A stretch of DNA of 64,000 nt from CBDCCV01 sp965215025 (GCA_965215025.1 CBDCCV010000001.1:1798001-1862000); one strand, 5' to 3'; shown: positions 26,332 to 35,291, counted from the stretch's first letter. The notes: generated by a model not told the origin, from the sequence alone. Program-made: numbers and translations.

Positions 26332-26904
26332 GTGTTCTTCGTAGACGACGTACTCATCGCCGAAGACGTGGCGCACGCCCAGTTCGCGTGCTGCCTCGGC
26401 GCGTGCCACGGCGCGTGCTGTGTAAAAGGCACCGCCGGCGCCCCGCTCGACGCCGCCGAGCGCGGCGCGCTTCGCCGTGCGCTCCCCGCCGTCCGCGCGC
26501 GGCTGCGTCCCGAGGCCCGCGCCGTGATCGAAGAGAAGGGCGCATGGGAGGAGACGGCGCCGGGGCAGCTCAGTGTGACGTGCACGGCAGACGGCGCCTG
26601 CGTTTTTGCCACCTACGACGGCCCCATGGCGAAGTGTGCGCTCCAGGCGGCCCACGCCGAGGGGCAGACGCGCTTTCCCAAGCCTATCTCCTGCCACCTC
26701 TACCCGCTGCGCGCCGAGCGCCACGGCCGGCAAAAGGTGTTGCGCTACGAGGAGATCGGCCTTTGCGCGCCGGCCCGCCGCGAGGGCCAGAAAAGCGGCA
26801 CGTCGCTCTCCGAGTTTCTGCGCGCGCCGCTCATCCGCAAGTACGGCGCCGCTTGGTACGAAAAATTCCGCGCCGCCTGCGCCGCCCGCCACGCCGATCT
26901 TTAG
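26332..26904 (+). CDS. DUF3109 family protein
   Basis: This 190-residue protein begins at a GTG and matches the DUF3109 family. It opens FFVDDVLIAEDVAHAQFACC, with a cysteine cluster CCLGACHGACC near residues 20-30 and further cysteines in CTADGACVF, KCALQ, ISCHLYPLR and GLCAPA. The cysteine number suggests a metal or Fe-S cluster site, as for related YkgJ-type zinc/iron-chelating domains, but no function has been set for the family. The GTG start is supported by the family-typical N-terminus right after it. rpoN follows 74 bp downstream on the same strand. Confidence 0.85.
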   Translation: MFFVDDVLIAEDVAHAQFACCLGACHGACCVKGTAGAPLDAAERGALRRALPAVRARLRPEARAVIEEKGAWEETAPGQLSVTCTADGACVFATYDGPMAKCALQAAHAEGQTRFPKPISCHLYPLRAERHGRQKVLRYEEIGLCAPARREGQKSGTSLSEFLRAPLIRKYGAAWYEKFRAACAARHADL

Positions 26905-26978
26905 CCCACGCCCCGCACCTCTTTTGCTGACGCGCCCTGGCTGCGCGCCGCCCCACCTGACGAGCAACGACGTCCCTT

Positions 26979-28490
26979 ATGCTGAACCTCTACCAAAAAC
27001 AAAAGCTTCAGCAGAAGCTCTCCCCGCAGCAGATCCAGTACATCAAGCTGCTGCAGCTGAACACGCTTGACCTCGAGCAGCGCATCAAAGAGGAGATGGA
27101 GGAGAACCCGCTCTTGCAGGAAGGCCTCGAGCGCGACGAGGAGGAAGAAGAGCGCGAACTCATCGAGCGCGAGGAAGAGGAGGAGGCCAAAAACGAGGAC
27201 GAGTTCGACTGGGACGAGCTGCTCAACAGCGCCGACGACCTCTACGGCTACAAGGCCAAGGTGGACTACTCGGACGACGATGACCGCGAGATGCCCATGC
27301 CCGCGCGCACGACCATCGCCGAGGACCTGCGCAGCCAGCTCTCCTTCCAGGCCCTCACAGACACGGACCAGATCATCGCCGACCAGATCATCGGCTCCAT
27401 CGACGAGGACGGCTACCTGCGCCGCCCCGTGGACTCCATCATCGACGACGTGATGTTCAACCACGGCGTGGACCTCGACGAGGACGACGTCGAGCGCGTC
27501 CTCCAGGTCATCCAGCAGCTCGACCCCGTGGGCATCGCCGCGCGCGACCTGCGCGAGTGCCTCTTGCTGCAGCTGCGCGCCATGCCCTCTGGCGTGGACG
27601 GGCGCGACACGGCCCTAAAGATGCTCGACGAGCACTACGAAGCCTTCACCATGAAGCACTTCGGCAAGCTCAAGAAAGCGCTCGGCGTGGACGACGAGGA
27701 GCTTAAAGACGCCTTTGACCTGATTCAGCACCGCCTCGACCCGAAGCCCGGCGAGGGCAACTTCACCGCGCAGCAGAACTACATCACGCCCGACTTCACC
27801 GTCCGCTACGTGGACGCGGACTTCGTCATCACGCTCAACGGCCGCAACGCGCCGCAGCTCCACATCTCGAAGCAGTACCGCGAGATGCTCGAAAAGCTGC
27901 GCGCCGAGCAGCGCGCCGAGAAAGAGGCCGAGGAGAAGAAAAACAAATCCAACGGCTCGGCCCGCCGCCAGGACGTGGACGACGAGACGCGGAAGTTCTT
28001 AAAGGACAAGTTCGACTCGGCCAAGTGGTTCATCAACTCGATCAGCCAAAGGCGCCACACCATGACGAAGGTGATGGACGCCATCATCCAGATCCAGGAG
28101 GACTTCTTCAAGTACGGCGAAGGCCATCTCAAACCTATGATCCTCAAGGACATCGCTGAGATCATTGAGATGGACATCTCGACGGTGAGCCGCGTCGTCA
28201 ACGGGAAGTACGTGCAGACGGAGTGGGGCGTCTACGAACTCAAATACTTCTTCTCGGAAGGGCTGGAGACGGAGAGCGGCGAGGAGGTCTCCAACAAAGA
28301 GGTCAAGGCCATCCTGCAAGGCATCGTAGACGAAGAGGACAAGAAGAAGCCCCTCTCCGATGCCAAGCTCGCCGGACGCCTGGAAGAGCGCGGGTTCAAG
28401 ATCGCCCGGCGCACGGTGACGAAGTACCGCGAGCAGCTCTCCATCCCCGTCGCCCGCCTGCGCAAGGAGATCGTCCTCGACGAGGCGTAG
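26979..28490 (+). CDS. rpoN: RNA polymerase sigma-54 factor
   Basis: This 503-residue protein is sigma-54. Its Gln-rich activator-responsive region I is at residues 1-50 (QKLSPQQIQYIKLLQLNTLD), followed by a very acidic region II (about 55-100). The core-binding and DNA-binding domains come next, ending in the RpoN box ARRTVTKYRE (476-485), which reads the -24 element. It directs genes that need an enhancer-binding ATPase; none is in this window. The last 93 coding bases are repeated at 29258-29350 beyond a toxin-antitoxin pair, so the present 3' end may have been supplied by an inserted element. Confidence 0.97.
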   Translation: MLNLYQKQKLQQKLSPQQIQYIKLLQLNTLDLEQRIKEEMEENPLLQEGLERDEEEEERELIEREEEEEAKNEDEFDWDELLNSADDLYGYKAKVDYSDDDDREMPMPARTTIAEDLRSQLSFQALTDTDQIIADQIIGSIDEDGYLRRPVDSIIDDVMFNHGVDLDEDDVERVLQVIQQLDPVGIAARDLRECLLLQLRAMPSGVDGRDTALKMLDEHYEAFTMKHFGKLKKALGVDDEELKDAFDLIQHRLDPKPGEGNFTAQQNYITPDFTVRYVDADFVITLNGRNAPQLHISKQYREMLEKLRAEQRAEKEAEEKKNKSNGSARRQDVDDETRKFLKDKFDSAKWFINSISQRRHTMTKVMDAIIQIQEDFFKYGEGHLKPMILKDIAEIIEMDISTVSRVVNGKYVQTEWGVYELKYFFSEGLETESGEEVSNKEVKAILQGIVDEEDKKKPLSDAKLAGRLEERGFKIARRTVTKYREQLSIPVARLRKEIVLDEA

Positions 28491-28498
28491 CGCGTCTG

Positions 28499-28903
28499 CT
28501 ACGTCCAAACCTCCAGCTTGAGGTCGGGCACCCGCTCGAAGTGCCGCTCGTTACCGGTGGCAAGCGTCAGGTCGTGCGTCAAGCACGTAGCCGCAAGCCA
28601 CGTGTCGTTCATACCGATCATGAGGCCGCGAGCGGCGAGGTCGGCCCAGACCTCTGCGTGGGTGCGTGCCACGGCCAGGTCAACAGGCAAAAGCGGAAAG
28701 CGCTCCAGGACGGCCTCGACAAAGGCGGTGCGTTTGGCGCGCCGCTGAGGGCTGTCAGCCCGCCACACGCCGTGAAGCAGCTCACTGGCGCTGACTACGG
28801 AGAGAAAGAACGCCTCGTCGCGGTGGTCCCGCACCCGCGCATCGAGGTCGAGGAGGTCGCGCTCGTGGGCGATGATGACGCCGCTGTCAATCAGGAGTCC
28901 CAC
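28499..28903 (-). CDS. vapC: PIN-domain toxin (VapC family)
   Basis: This 134-residue PIN-domain ribonuclease has the acidic active-site residues in place: Asp6 (LLIDSGVII), Glu41 (VSASELLHG), Asp100 (GMNDTWLAA) and the C-terminal pair region Asp111 to Asn118 (HDLTLATGNERHF). VapC toxins cut tRNA or rRNA and are held in check by a cognate antitoxin, encoded here just upstream with a 13-bp overlap (28891-28903). The gene lies tail to tail with rpoN, 8 bp from its stop, inside a segment bounded by duplicated rpoN sequence. Confidence 0.92.
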   Translation of the reverse strand: MGLLIDSGVIIAHERDLLDLDARVRDHRDEAFFLSVVSASELLHGVWRADSPQRRAKRTAFVEAVLERFPLLPVDLAVARTHAEVWADLAARGLMIGMNDTWLAATCLTHDLTLATGNERHFERVPDLKLEVWT

Positions 28904-29178
28904 GGATCGCGGAGGCGTTCGCCGGCATCAGAGGGGTAGCGGGCCTCGTCAAGGTCGCGCGCAAAGGCTTCGGCTTCGCCAGGCGAGAGGCGAGGCAGCG
29001 AGGCGAGAAGGGCGGGAAGGTCCTCAGCTCGGCGCTCATGCCGGGTCCGGATGGGGGAGATCGTCGCCACAGGGCGATGATCTTGTTCCAGCACGAATAC
29101 GACGCCATCCATTGTCACGCGCTTCACGTACGTCGCGGCGTCTTGCTGGAAGTCCGCTATTGAGATCCGCTCTTTCAT
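28891..29178 (-). CDS. Antitoxin of the PIN toxin (Phd/YefM-like)
   Basis: This 95-residue protein has a Phd/YefM-like N-terminal domain: ISIADFQQDAATYVKRV, then GVVFVLEQDHRPVATISPI, the strand-helix pattern that dimerises and binds operator DNA. The charged C-terminal half (LSPGEAEAFARDLDEARY, ending LRDPWDS) would wrap the toxin. It precedes and overlaps the PIN toxin by 13 bp, the usual type II toxin-antitoxin order. Autoregulation is expected from its DNA-binding domain. Confidence 0.85.
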   Translation of the reverse strand: MKERISIADFQQDAATYVKRVTMDGVVFVLEQDHRPVATISPIRTRHERRAEDLPALLASLPRLSPGEAEAFARDLDEARYPSDAGERLRDPWDS

Positions 29179-29257
29179 GGCATTCTCCGTTTGCCAGGGT
29201 CACGCAGCGTTCGACAGGGTGGTTACTAAAGGAGTTCCAAAAGCGGAGGCGCACGGC

Positions 29258-29350
29258 TTCAAGATCGTGCGGCGCACGGTGACGAAGGACCGCGAGCAGC
29301 TCTCCATCCCCGTCGCTCGCCTGCGCAAGGAGGTCGTCCTGGACGAAGCT
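29258..29350 (+). repeat. Duplicate of the rpoN 3' end
   Basis: This 93-bp stretch matches the last part of rpoN (28395-28487) at 85 of 93 positions without gaps. It encodes FKIVRRTVTKDREQLSIPV and the following residues in frame, but the rest of the gene is missing. The two copies are direct repeats 863 bp apart and enclose the toxin-antitoxin pair. Confidence 0.93.
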
Positions 29351-29376
29351 GGGTGCGCAACGCGCCGCGTTGAAGC

Positions 29377-30213
29377 TCAGAACGGCATGGTGAGCGTCAG
29401 CCCGTATACCACGCTGACAAGATCGTTGTAGCGTTCGTCCATCGAGGCTTCGAGCACGAAGCCGGGCTGCACGCCGTCGAACTTGCCGATGAGCGCAAGC
29501 CCGAGCGTGTGAAACGTGCGGTCGGCGATGCTGCCCCCGTCAGCTGAGAGGAGGCCAATGCCTTTGAGGCCGGCTCCGAAGAGAAGAGCGTCATCTTCGT
29601 ACCAGCCCTGCGCGCCGTACGTGGCATACGTTTCGTTGTCGGGTGTGAAATCTCCGAAGCCCTCCCCCGTGTATACCGAGTAGAGCAGACCGCCGCGCAG
29701 GCGCAGGCGGAGCGTTTCGGAGACGGGCTTGTGGTAATCAGCGAGTGCGCGCAGCGTCGTCCGGTCTACGTCAAAGGCCGTAAAGCGGCCGAGATCGCTG
29801 GCCTGACCAGTGATGACGCCGAAGTTCTCGCGCGGCGCGAGCGGGAGCCGAACGCCGAGGGCAAAGTCGAGCCTGGGCGAAGCCACTAGCTCGGCCCCGA
29901 GGTACGGGTTGCCGACGGCCGTTTTAGGATAGGACGTATCGCCAAAGCGTCCGTCTTCTTCGTCAACACCGTAGTGCGCGAACGGAAGGTCGAACGCAAG
30001 GCGCACACCCTCGGAGAGAGCCACCCGCCCGGAGGTAAATACGGCGACCGACAGAAAGGAGGGTCCGTCCTCATCCGAAAAACCGGAATCGAAGGAGGGC
30101 TTAAGCACTTCGATGCTCAGGTGCGAACTAGGTCCAAGATTCGTCCAAGTGGACTGAGCCTGCGCTCCTGTTGCAAGAGAGAACAGAAGCCCGAGGAGAA
30201 GCAGTTTTTTCAC
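29377..30213 (-). CDS. Outer-membrane beta-barrel protein
   Basis: This 278-residue protein has a clear signal peptide (KKLLLLGLLFSLATGAQAQ, residues 2-20). It continues as amphipathic strands typical of a beta-barrel, for example VALSEGVRLAFDLPFAHYGV, NPYLGAELVASPRLDFALGV and LRLRLRGGLLYSVYTG. It ends SVVYGLTLTMPF with the C-terminal Phe expected for BAM-inserted proteins. It resembles transporter-like uncharacterised barrels of the phenol-degradation MetA type, but no substrate can be given. A small inverted repeat lies at 30263-30279 upstream. Confidence 0.78.
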   Translation of the reverse strand: MKKLLLLGLLFSLATGAQAQSTWTNLGPSSHLSIEVLKPSFDSGFSDEDGPSFLSVAVFTSGRVALSEGVRLAFDLPFAHYGVDEEDGRFGDTSYPKTAVGNPYLGAELVASPRLDFALGVRLPLAPRENFGVITGQASDLGRFTAFDVDRTTLRALADYHKPVSETLRLRLRGGLLYSVYTGEGFGDFTPDNETYATYGAQGWYEDDALLFGAGLKGIGLLSADGGSIADRTFHTLGLALIGKFDGVQPGFVLEASMDERYNDLVSVVYGLTLTMPF

Positions 30214-30262
30214 GGTGAGACGGCTGAAGGGTAATGAAAGGAGCAGCAGAGGAAAGTGCGGG

Positions 30263-30279
30263 ATTAGCTCAGGGCTAAT
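30263..30279. promoter_or_regulatory. Short inverted repeat in divergent promoter region
   Basis: Arms ATTAGC (30263-30268) and GCTAAT (30274-30279) flank five bases, in AT-rich DNA between the divergent barrel and aminotransferase genes. It may be an operator for either. Confidence 0.3.
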
Positions 30280-30456
30280 TTATTCACGCAGTTGATAAAA
30301 AGCTCTTACGCTTCCTCACGCGATGCAAACCATCCGCAATGAAAATGCCACGAAGGAGGAGAGGGCAGGCGCGGCTGCAATTCGCGCGGCGGAGTTGTAT
30401 GTTAACGGTGTAGTTTCGCGCCGCCTCGCTTCTGCAAAATCTCGTCCTCTCACGCT

Positions 30457-31974
30457 ATGGATCTCCTGGCCCCTTCGCGCATCGCGCCTCATGGCACGCT
30501 CGCCGAGCGCCGCGCCGCGCTCGACAGGCTCCGCTCCGCCTTCGTCGGCCTCGATACCGCGTACCCGCTCGTTGACGGGAGCGAAAAGCGCCGCATTTAC
30601 CTCGACAGCGCCGCCTCGAACCTCTGCTGCGCCGTGGCCGACCGCATCGCCCGGCGCGCGCTGGACCACTACGCCAACACGCACTCGCACCTGCACGTGG
30701 GCGCGCGCGTGATGACGCACCTCTACGACCGCGCGCACCGGATCGTGCTCGACTTCGTGGGCGCGCCGCCGGAGGACTACACGGCCATCTTCTGCGGGAC
30801 GGGCGTGACGGGCTGCCTCAACCGCATGGCGCGCGTGCTCTCGGCGCGGCGGCCGGAGCGCGACGTCGTCATCACCACGATGATGGAGCACCACGCCAAC
30901 GACCTCCCTCACAGAAAGAACGTGGGCCGCGTCGTGCACGTCCCCGTTGAGAAGGACCCCGACGGCGAGGCCGGGCGCGTGGACATGGCCGCGCTGCGCC
31001 AGGCGATCCGCGAGCACGCCGAGCGGCTCAACTACGTCGCCATCACCTCAGCCTCGAACGTGACGGGCGTGACGAACCCGGTGCTGGAGATTGCTCAGAT
31101 GGCGCACGAGGCCGGCGCGCTCTTCGTGGTGGACGCCGCGCAGAGCGCCGCGCACATGCCCATCCCCATCCGCGGCGAGGCCGAGGGCGCGCACATCGAC
31201 GTGCTCTGCCTGAGCGGGCACAAGATCTACGCGCCGGGCAGCCCCGGCGTGATCGTGGCGCGAAAAGAACTTTTTGCCGATCAGGAGCCGCAGGAGGTGG
31301 GCGGCGGCATCGTCAGCTTTGTAGATACGGCGCGCTACGACATCATGGACAAGCTGCCCGAGCGCGAGGAGACGGGCACGCCCAACCTGCCGGGCAGCTT
31401 CCTCCTGGCCGCCACGCTCTACCTCATGGGCCGCATCGGGATGGACGTGATCGAAGAAGACGAGCGCGCGCTCACGCAGTACGCCCTCGAACGCTTTACC
31501 GAGGTGCCGGGGCTGCGCCTCTACGGCTCACATCGCCTGGAAGTGGCCGAGCGTATCGGCGTCGTCACGTTCAACCTCGAAGATCTGCCGCACGGCCTCG
31601 TGGCCGCCGCCTTGAGCGATTACTTCGGCATCGCCGTCAGGAACGAGTGCTTCTGCGCGCAGCCCTTCGTGCGCCAGCTCCTCGGCATCGCGGGCGAGGA
31701 CGGCGTGGCGCCGCCCTCGTGCCACGAGACGTGCGGCCCCGAGGAGCAGCCCGGCATGGTGCGCGTCTCCCTCGGCCTCTACAACACGCGCGAAGATGTG
31801 GACGCCGCCGCCCGCGCGCTCACCGCCATCAGCCAGGACGCCGACTTCTACCGCGCGCAGTACCGGCCCGTCCCCGGCACGGGCGACTGGCAGCACCGCG
31901 CGTTCCGCCTCGCGCCCGACACCGTCTTCAGCCTCGAAGCCGAGGTAGATGCCTGGCTTGAAGATGCTGCCTGA
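30457..31974 (+). CDS. Class V aminotransferase (SufS/epimerase-like)
   Basis: This 505-residue PLP enzyme has the class V aminotransferase fold. The PLP lysine is Lys256 in LSGHKIYAPGSPGVI; the cofactor-phosphate segment FCGTGVTGCLNRMA and the VVDAAQSAAH aspartate are present. A cysteine in RNECFCAQPFV could match the catalytic loop Cys of SufS-type desulfurases, but no suf genes are nearby, and the protein is about 100 residues longer than SufS because of N- and C-terminal additions. Isopenicillin-epimerase-like or molybdenum-cofactor sulfurase-like enzymes are alternatives. A terminator follows 26 bp after the stop. Confidence 0.82.
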   Translation: MDLLAPSRIAPHGTLAERRAALDRLRSAFVGLDTAYPLVDGSEKRRIYLDSAASNLCCAVADRIARRALDHYANTHSHLHVGARVMTHLYDRAHRIVLDFVGAPPEDYTAIFCGTGVTGCLNRMARVLSARRPERDVVITTMMEHHANDLPHRKNVGRVVHVPVEKDPDGEAGRVDMAALRQAIREHAERLNYVAITSASNVTGVTNPVLEIAQMAHEAGALFVVDAAQSAAHMPIPIRGEAEGAHIDVLCLSGHKIYAPGSPGVIVARKELFADQEPQEVGGGIVSFVDTARYDIMDKLPEREETGTPNLPGSFLLAATLYLMGRIGMDVIEEDERALTQYALERFTEVPGLRLYGSHRLEVAERIGVVTFNLEDLPHGLVAAALSDYFGIAVRNECFCAQPFVRQLLGIAGEDGVAPPSCHETCGPEEQPGMVRVSLGLYNTREDVDAAARALTAISQDADFYRAQYRPVPGTGDWQHRAFRLAPDTVFSLEAEVDAWLEDAA

Positions 31975-32000
31975 TTCCCATGCTTCTCGCCGAACGAACG

Positions 32001-32030
32001 GCCCGGTGCGCCTCAGGCGTCCGGGCTTTT
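32001..32030 (+). terminator. Intrinsic terminator after the class V aminotransferase
   Basis: Arms GCCCGG (32001-32006) and CCGGGC (32021-32026) enclose a GCGCCTCAGGCG-type inner stem and run into TTTT (32027-32030). Confidence 0.8.
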
Positions 32031-32204
32031 CTACACGCCTGAGGGGAAAGAAATCGCCACCCCTTCGGAAGAAACTACCTCGCAGCAGACTCGGAAAGAG
32101 GCGTTCAGCGTCCTGAGCGGGCGATGGCGTGGTTTGGAGCGCGCTTTGTAAAGGAAAGGTGCAGCACGCCGATTCCTGCATCTACCTCCAAACGCCATCT
32201 GACC

Positions 32205-32501
32205 ATGTTTACGCTGGACACCTCGCCCGCCCCTGATACCCCCGACGCCCTCGCCGCGCTCTCCGCCGGGCTGCTCCTCGAAGACCTCGTCACCCCGCCG
32301 ACTGACGACCCGGCCTGGGACGACCTCATCCACGTCACGCACGGAGCGGACTCCGCCCTGGACGAGCGCACGGCCTTGGTCGCCTTTTTCGTGGACGCCG
32401 CCGTGGACCTCGGCCTCGACGCCGTGCAGGTGCCCGACACCGACGAGATGCGCGCGCTCTTGAGCGGCCTGGACGCCGAGCGCGCACGGGCGCAGGCGTA
32501 A
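32205..32501 (+). CDS. Small acidic hypothetical protein
   Basis: This 98-residue protein is strongly acidic, with Asp- and Ala-rich helices such as DTPDALAALSAGLLLEDLV and LVAFFVDAAVDLGLDAV. It has no cysteines, signal peptide or membrane segment, so it should be cytoplasmic. No family is recognised. It stands between the aminotransferase terminator and mvaB, 116 bp upstream of the latter on the same strand. Codon use fits the genome, which supports it as a real gene. Confidence 0.6.
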   Translation: MFTLDTSPAPDTPDALAALSAGLLLEDLVTPPTDDPAWDDLIHVTHGADSALDERTALVAFFVDAAVDLGLDAVQVPDTDEMRALLSGLDAERARAQA

Positions 32502-32617
32502 AGCGCAGACGCGAGCGCAGGTCACGGCGCCGCGTGCGGAACGGACGTGCGGAACGAAACGCCGCCGCCAAGCCGTTCAGGGAGAAACGCCTTCTCGCCT
32601 GACCGCCGCCCTCCGCC

Positions 32618-33547
32618 ATGCGCTACCCTGCCCGCGTCCAGCTTTGCGAAGTCGGCCCGCGCGACGGCTTCCAGTTCGAGGACACGCCCATCCCGACGGA
32701 GCTAAAGGCCGAGGCGATCACCGCCCTGGCCGAGGCCGGGCTGTCGCGCATCCAGGTCACCTCCTTCGTCCACCCGAAGTGGGTGCCGCAGATGGCCGAC
32801 GCCGAGGAGCTTGTGGCGCGGCTCCCGGAGCGCGCCGGCACCGTCTACACCGGGCTGGCGCTCAACCGCCGAGGCGTGGAGCGCGTCGCCGAGGCCGGCT
32901 TAGAGCACGTGGACCTCTCCATCGCCACGAACGACCGGCACAGCCGCGACAACGCGAACATGCCTGTGGAAGAGGCCGCGCAGGAGGCCGAGGCTATGCT
33001 CGAAGGGGCACGCGCTGCCGGCCTTCAAGCGCAGATGGGCCTGCAAACCGTTTTCGGCTACGCCGCGCCGGGCGACACGCCGCTCGGAAAAATCACCGCC
33101 CTCGCCGGGCGTTTTGCCGAGGCCGGCATCGAGTCCTTCTCCCTGGCCGACTCGACGGGGATGGCGAACCCGCAAATGATCCGCGAGCGCGTCGAGGCCG
33201 TGCAGGAGGCCACCGGCGGCGCCGTGCCCCTCGTCCTGCACCTGCACGACACGCGCGGGCTGGGCCTGGCGAACGTCGTGGCCGCGCTCGAAATGGGCGT
33301 CGAGCGCTTCGACACGGCGCTCGGCGGCATGGGCGGGTGCCCGTTCATCCCCGGCGCCACGGGCAACATCGCCACCGAGGACACCGCCTACCTTCTTGAA
33401 TCGCTCGGCGTCGAGACGGGCGTGGATCTGCAAAAAGTGGCTGCTGCGACGCGGCGCATGGAGGATTTTCTGGAGAAGCGCTTCCCCGGCAAGCTCCACC
33501 GTCTCCCGGTGGGGAAGGAGAGCGCGGCCGAACACGCGGCCGAATAG
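32618..33547 (+). CDS. mvaB: Hydroxymethylglutaryl-CoA lyase
   Basis: This 309-residue TIM-barrel lyase splits HMG-CoA to acetyl-CoA and acetoacetate in leucine breakdown. Diagnostic parts are EVGPRDGFQFE (residues 11-21, with catalytic Arg15 and metal ligand Asp16), the HLHDTRG metal His motif, and the active-site Cys241 in GGMGGCPFIPGATGN. Length is normal. No other leucine-degradation gene is adjacent. The methyltransferase-like gene starts 36 bp downstream. Confidence 0.93.
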   Translation: MRYPARVQLCEVGPRDGFQFEDTPIPTELKAEAITALAEAGLSRIQVTSFVHPKWVPQMADAEELVARLPERAGTVYTGLALNRRGVERVAEAGLEHVDLSIATNDRHSRDNANMPVEEAAQEAEAMLEGARAAGLQAQMGLQTVFGYAAPGDTPLGKITALAGRFAEAGIESFSLADSTGMANPQMIRERVEAVQEATGGAVPLVLHLHDTRGLGLANVVAALEMGVERFDTALGGMGGCPFIPGATGNIATEDTAYLLESLGVETGVDLQKVAAATRRMEDFLEKRFPGKLHRLPVGKESAAEHAAE

Positions 33548-33583
33548 AATCTTCTTTTGCAGCATAGGCAGCTGCCCAAGCGT

Positions 33584-34099
33584 ATGAAGCTGTGGAAGCA
33601 CATTCGGGCCATCGGGCTTCTGCCGTTTGTGGTGGCAGTGGTCGTTCCCGCTTCCATCCTCGCTCGGGCAGGCCGGAAGCGAGAGGCAGAACGTGCTCCG
33701 GCACCTCTTGCTCTGGGGCGCGCAGCGTTGGGAGGCGTATTCCTTGCCGGCGGTCTGCTGCTCATCGTCAAGACGGTGCGGCTCTTTGCCGAGGTGGGGA
33801 AAGGCACCCTCGCGCCCTGGGACCCGACCGAGCGCCTCGTGGCTCAGGGGCCGTACCGCTACGTGCGCAACCCCATGATCAGCGGCGTGCTGTTCGTGCT
33901 TCTGGGCGAAGCGGCGGTGTTCGGCTCTGTGCCGCTGCTGATTTGGGCGTCCTTCTTTTTCCTGGTCAACGCCGTTTACATTCCCCTGAACGAAGAACCG
34001 GGGCTGAGAAAGCGCTTCGGAGCGAGCTACCGGAGGTACGAGCAGCACGTCCCGCGATGGATTCCACGCCTGCATCCGTGGGAGGGCGCCGAGGCATGA
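33584..34099 (+). CDS. Isoprenylcysteine methyltransferase-like membrane protein
   Basis: This 171-residue membrane protein matches the PEMT/ICMT group. It has several hydrophobic helices (LLPFVVAVVVPASIL, ALGGVFLAGGLLLIV, GSVPLLIWASFFFLVN) and the conserved SAM-site phrases GPYRYVRNPMISGVL and NEEPGLRKRFGASYRRYEQ. Bacterial members methylate unknown small or lipid substrates. The ATG at 33584 gives the basic cytoplasmic start MKLWKHIRA. An ATG 27 bp upstream is possible. Its stop overlaps the start of the Nudix gene (ATGA at 34096). Confidence 0.83.
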   Translation: MKLWKHIRAIGLLPFVVAVVVPASILARAGRKREAERAPAPLALGRAALGGVFLAGGLLLIVKTVRLFAEVGKGTLAPWDPTERLVAQGPYRYVRNPMISGVLFVLLGEAAVFGSVPLLIWASFFFLVNAVYIPLNEEPGLRKRFGASYRRYEQHVPRWIPRLHPWEGAEA

Positions 34100-34674
34100 T
34101 CGAGCGCTGGGAGAAGCTCGGCAGCGCGCCGCAGGGGAGCTACCGCGTCTTCGACGTGCGCGAGGACCGCACGCGCTCGCCGCAGACGGGCCGCGAGCAC
34201 TCCTTCTTCGTGATCGAAGCGAGCGACTGGGTGAACATCATCCCCGTTACGCCCGAGGGCGAGGTCGTCTTCGTGCGGCAGTACCGCCACGGCACCGAGG
34301 AGGTCACGCTCGAGGTGCCCGGCGGCATCGTCGAAGGGGGCGAGCCGCCGGCCGAGGCCGGCCGCCGTGAGATGCGCGAGGAGACGGGCTACGACGCTGA
34401 GGAGATCGTCGCGCTCGGCGTCGTAGCGCCCAACCCCGCCGTGCAGAACAACCGCTGCCACACCTTCCTGGCCCTCGGCGCGCGCCGGGTGCAGGCGCAG
34501 GCGCTCGACGGCGCCGAGGAGATCGAGGTCGTGCGCGTGACCCCGGCGGAGGTGCCGGCGCTCATCCGCGAGGGGCAGATCACGCACGCGCTCGTCGTGG
34601 TGGCCTTCTACCTCTTGGATGCTTATCTCCACGCGCACCCCGAGGCGCTGCCGACGTACGACGCTGCGCCCTGA
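34096..34674 (+). CDS. Nudix hydrolase (ADP-ribose pyrophosphatase-like)
   Basis: This 192-residue protein has a full Nudix box (GGIVEGGEPPAEAGRREM followed by REETGY, about residues 76-98) with the metal-binding REMREE core. N-terminal strands (NIIPVTPEGEVVFVRQYRHG) are like those of ADP-sugar pyrophosphatases. It likely hydrolyses ADP-ribose or a similar nucleotide sugar. The start codon overlaps the preceding stop by four bases, so translation is coupled to the methyltransferase gene. The LOG-family gene follows 41 bp later. Confidence 0.9.
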   Translation: MIERWEKLGSAPQGSYRVFDVREDRTRSPQTGREHSFFVIEASDWVNIIPVTPEGEVVFVRQYRHGTEEVTLEVPGGIVEGGEPPAEAGRREMREETGYDAEEIVALGVVAPNPAVQNNRCHTFLALGARRVQAQALDGAEEIEVVRVTPAEVPALIREGQITHALVVVAFYLLDAYLHAHPEALPTYDAAP

Positions 34675-34715
34675 TCGCACGTCTCGTTCCCTCTTCGCTC
34701 TTGCCCGCTTCCCCC

Positions 34716-35291
34716 GTGAAAACCATCTGCGTCTACTGCTCGTCCAGCGGCCGGATCGACACACGTTACGTCGAGGCGGCCGAAGCGCTCGGGCGGCTCC
34801 TGGCCGCGCGGGGGTACGCGCTCGTCTACGGCGGCGGAAGCGTCGGGCTGATGGGCACGGTGGCGCGCGCGGTGCACGCGGGCGGCGGGCGCGTCGGCGG
34901 CGTCATCCCTGAGGCGCTCAAAAGCAAAGAAGGCATCGCGTACGACGCCGCCGACGAACTCGTCGTCACCGAGACGATGGCCGAGCGCAAGACCGAGATG
35001 TACCGCCGCGCCGACGCTTTTGTGACGCTGCCGGGCGGCTTCGGCACGCTGGAGGAGTTCATGGAGATCCTCACGCTGAGGCAACTTGGCTACCACCGGA
35101 AGCCGCTCGTCCTTGTCAACACGGATGGCTTCTACGACACGCTCTTGCGCTTTTTCGGCGAACTGCACGAGGGCGGCTTCGCCCACCGCGCCCGCGCCGA
35201 TCTCTACCACGTAGCCGCAACGCCCGAGGACGCCCTCGACCACATCGCCGCCGCTCACGCCGGCGCGTCATCCGAAGCCCCATCTCGATAA
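34716..35291 (+). CDS. LOG family nucleotide 5'-monophosphate phosphoribohydrolase
   Basis: This 191-residue protein belongs to the LOG (lysine decarboxylase-like, TIGR00730) family. It has KTICVYCSSS at the start, YGGGSVGLMG, and the signature PGGFGTLEE at residues 106-114 after the conserved RKTEM. These enzymes release cytokinin-type bases or other purines from nucleoside monophosphates; in bacteria the role is often nucleotide salvage. The GTG at 34716 directly before the first conserved strand is preferred to a TTG five codons upstream. Confidence 0.88.
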   Translation: MKTICVYCSSSGRIDTRYVEAAEALGRLLAARGYALVYGGGSVGLMGTVARAVHAGGGRVGGVIPEALKSKEGIAYDAADELVVTETMAERKTEMYRRADAFVTLPGGFGTLEEFMEILTLRQLGYHRKPLVLVNTDGFYDTLLRFFGELHEGGFAHRARADLYHVAATPEDALDHIAAAHAGASSEAPSR

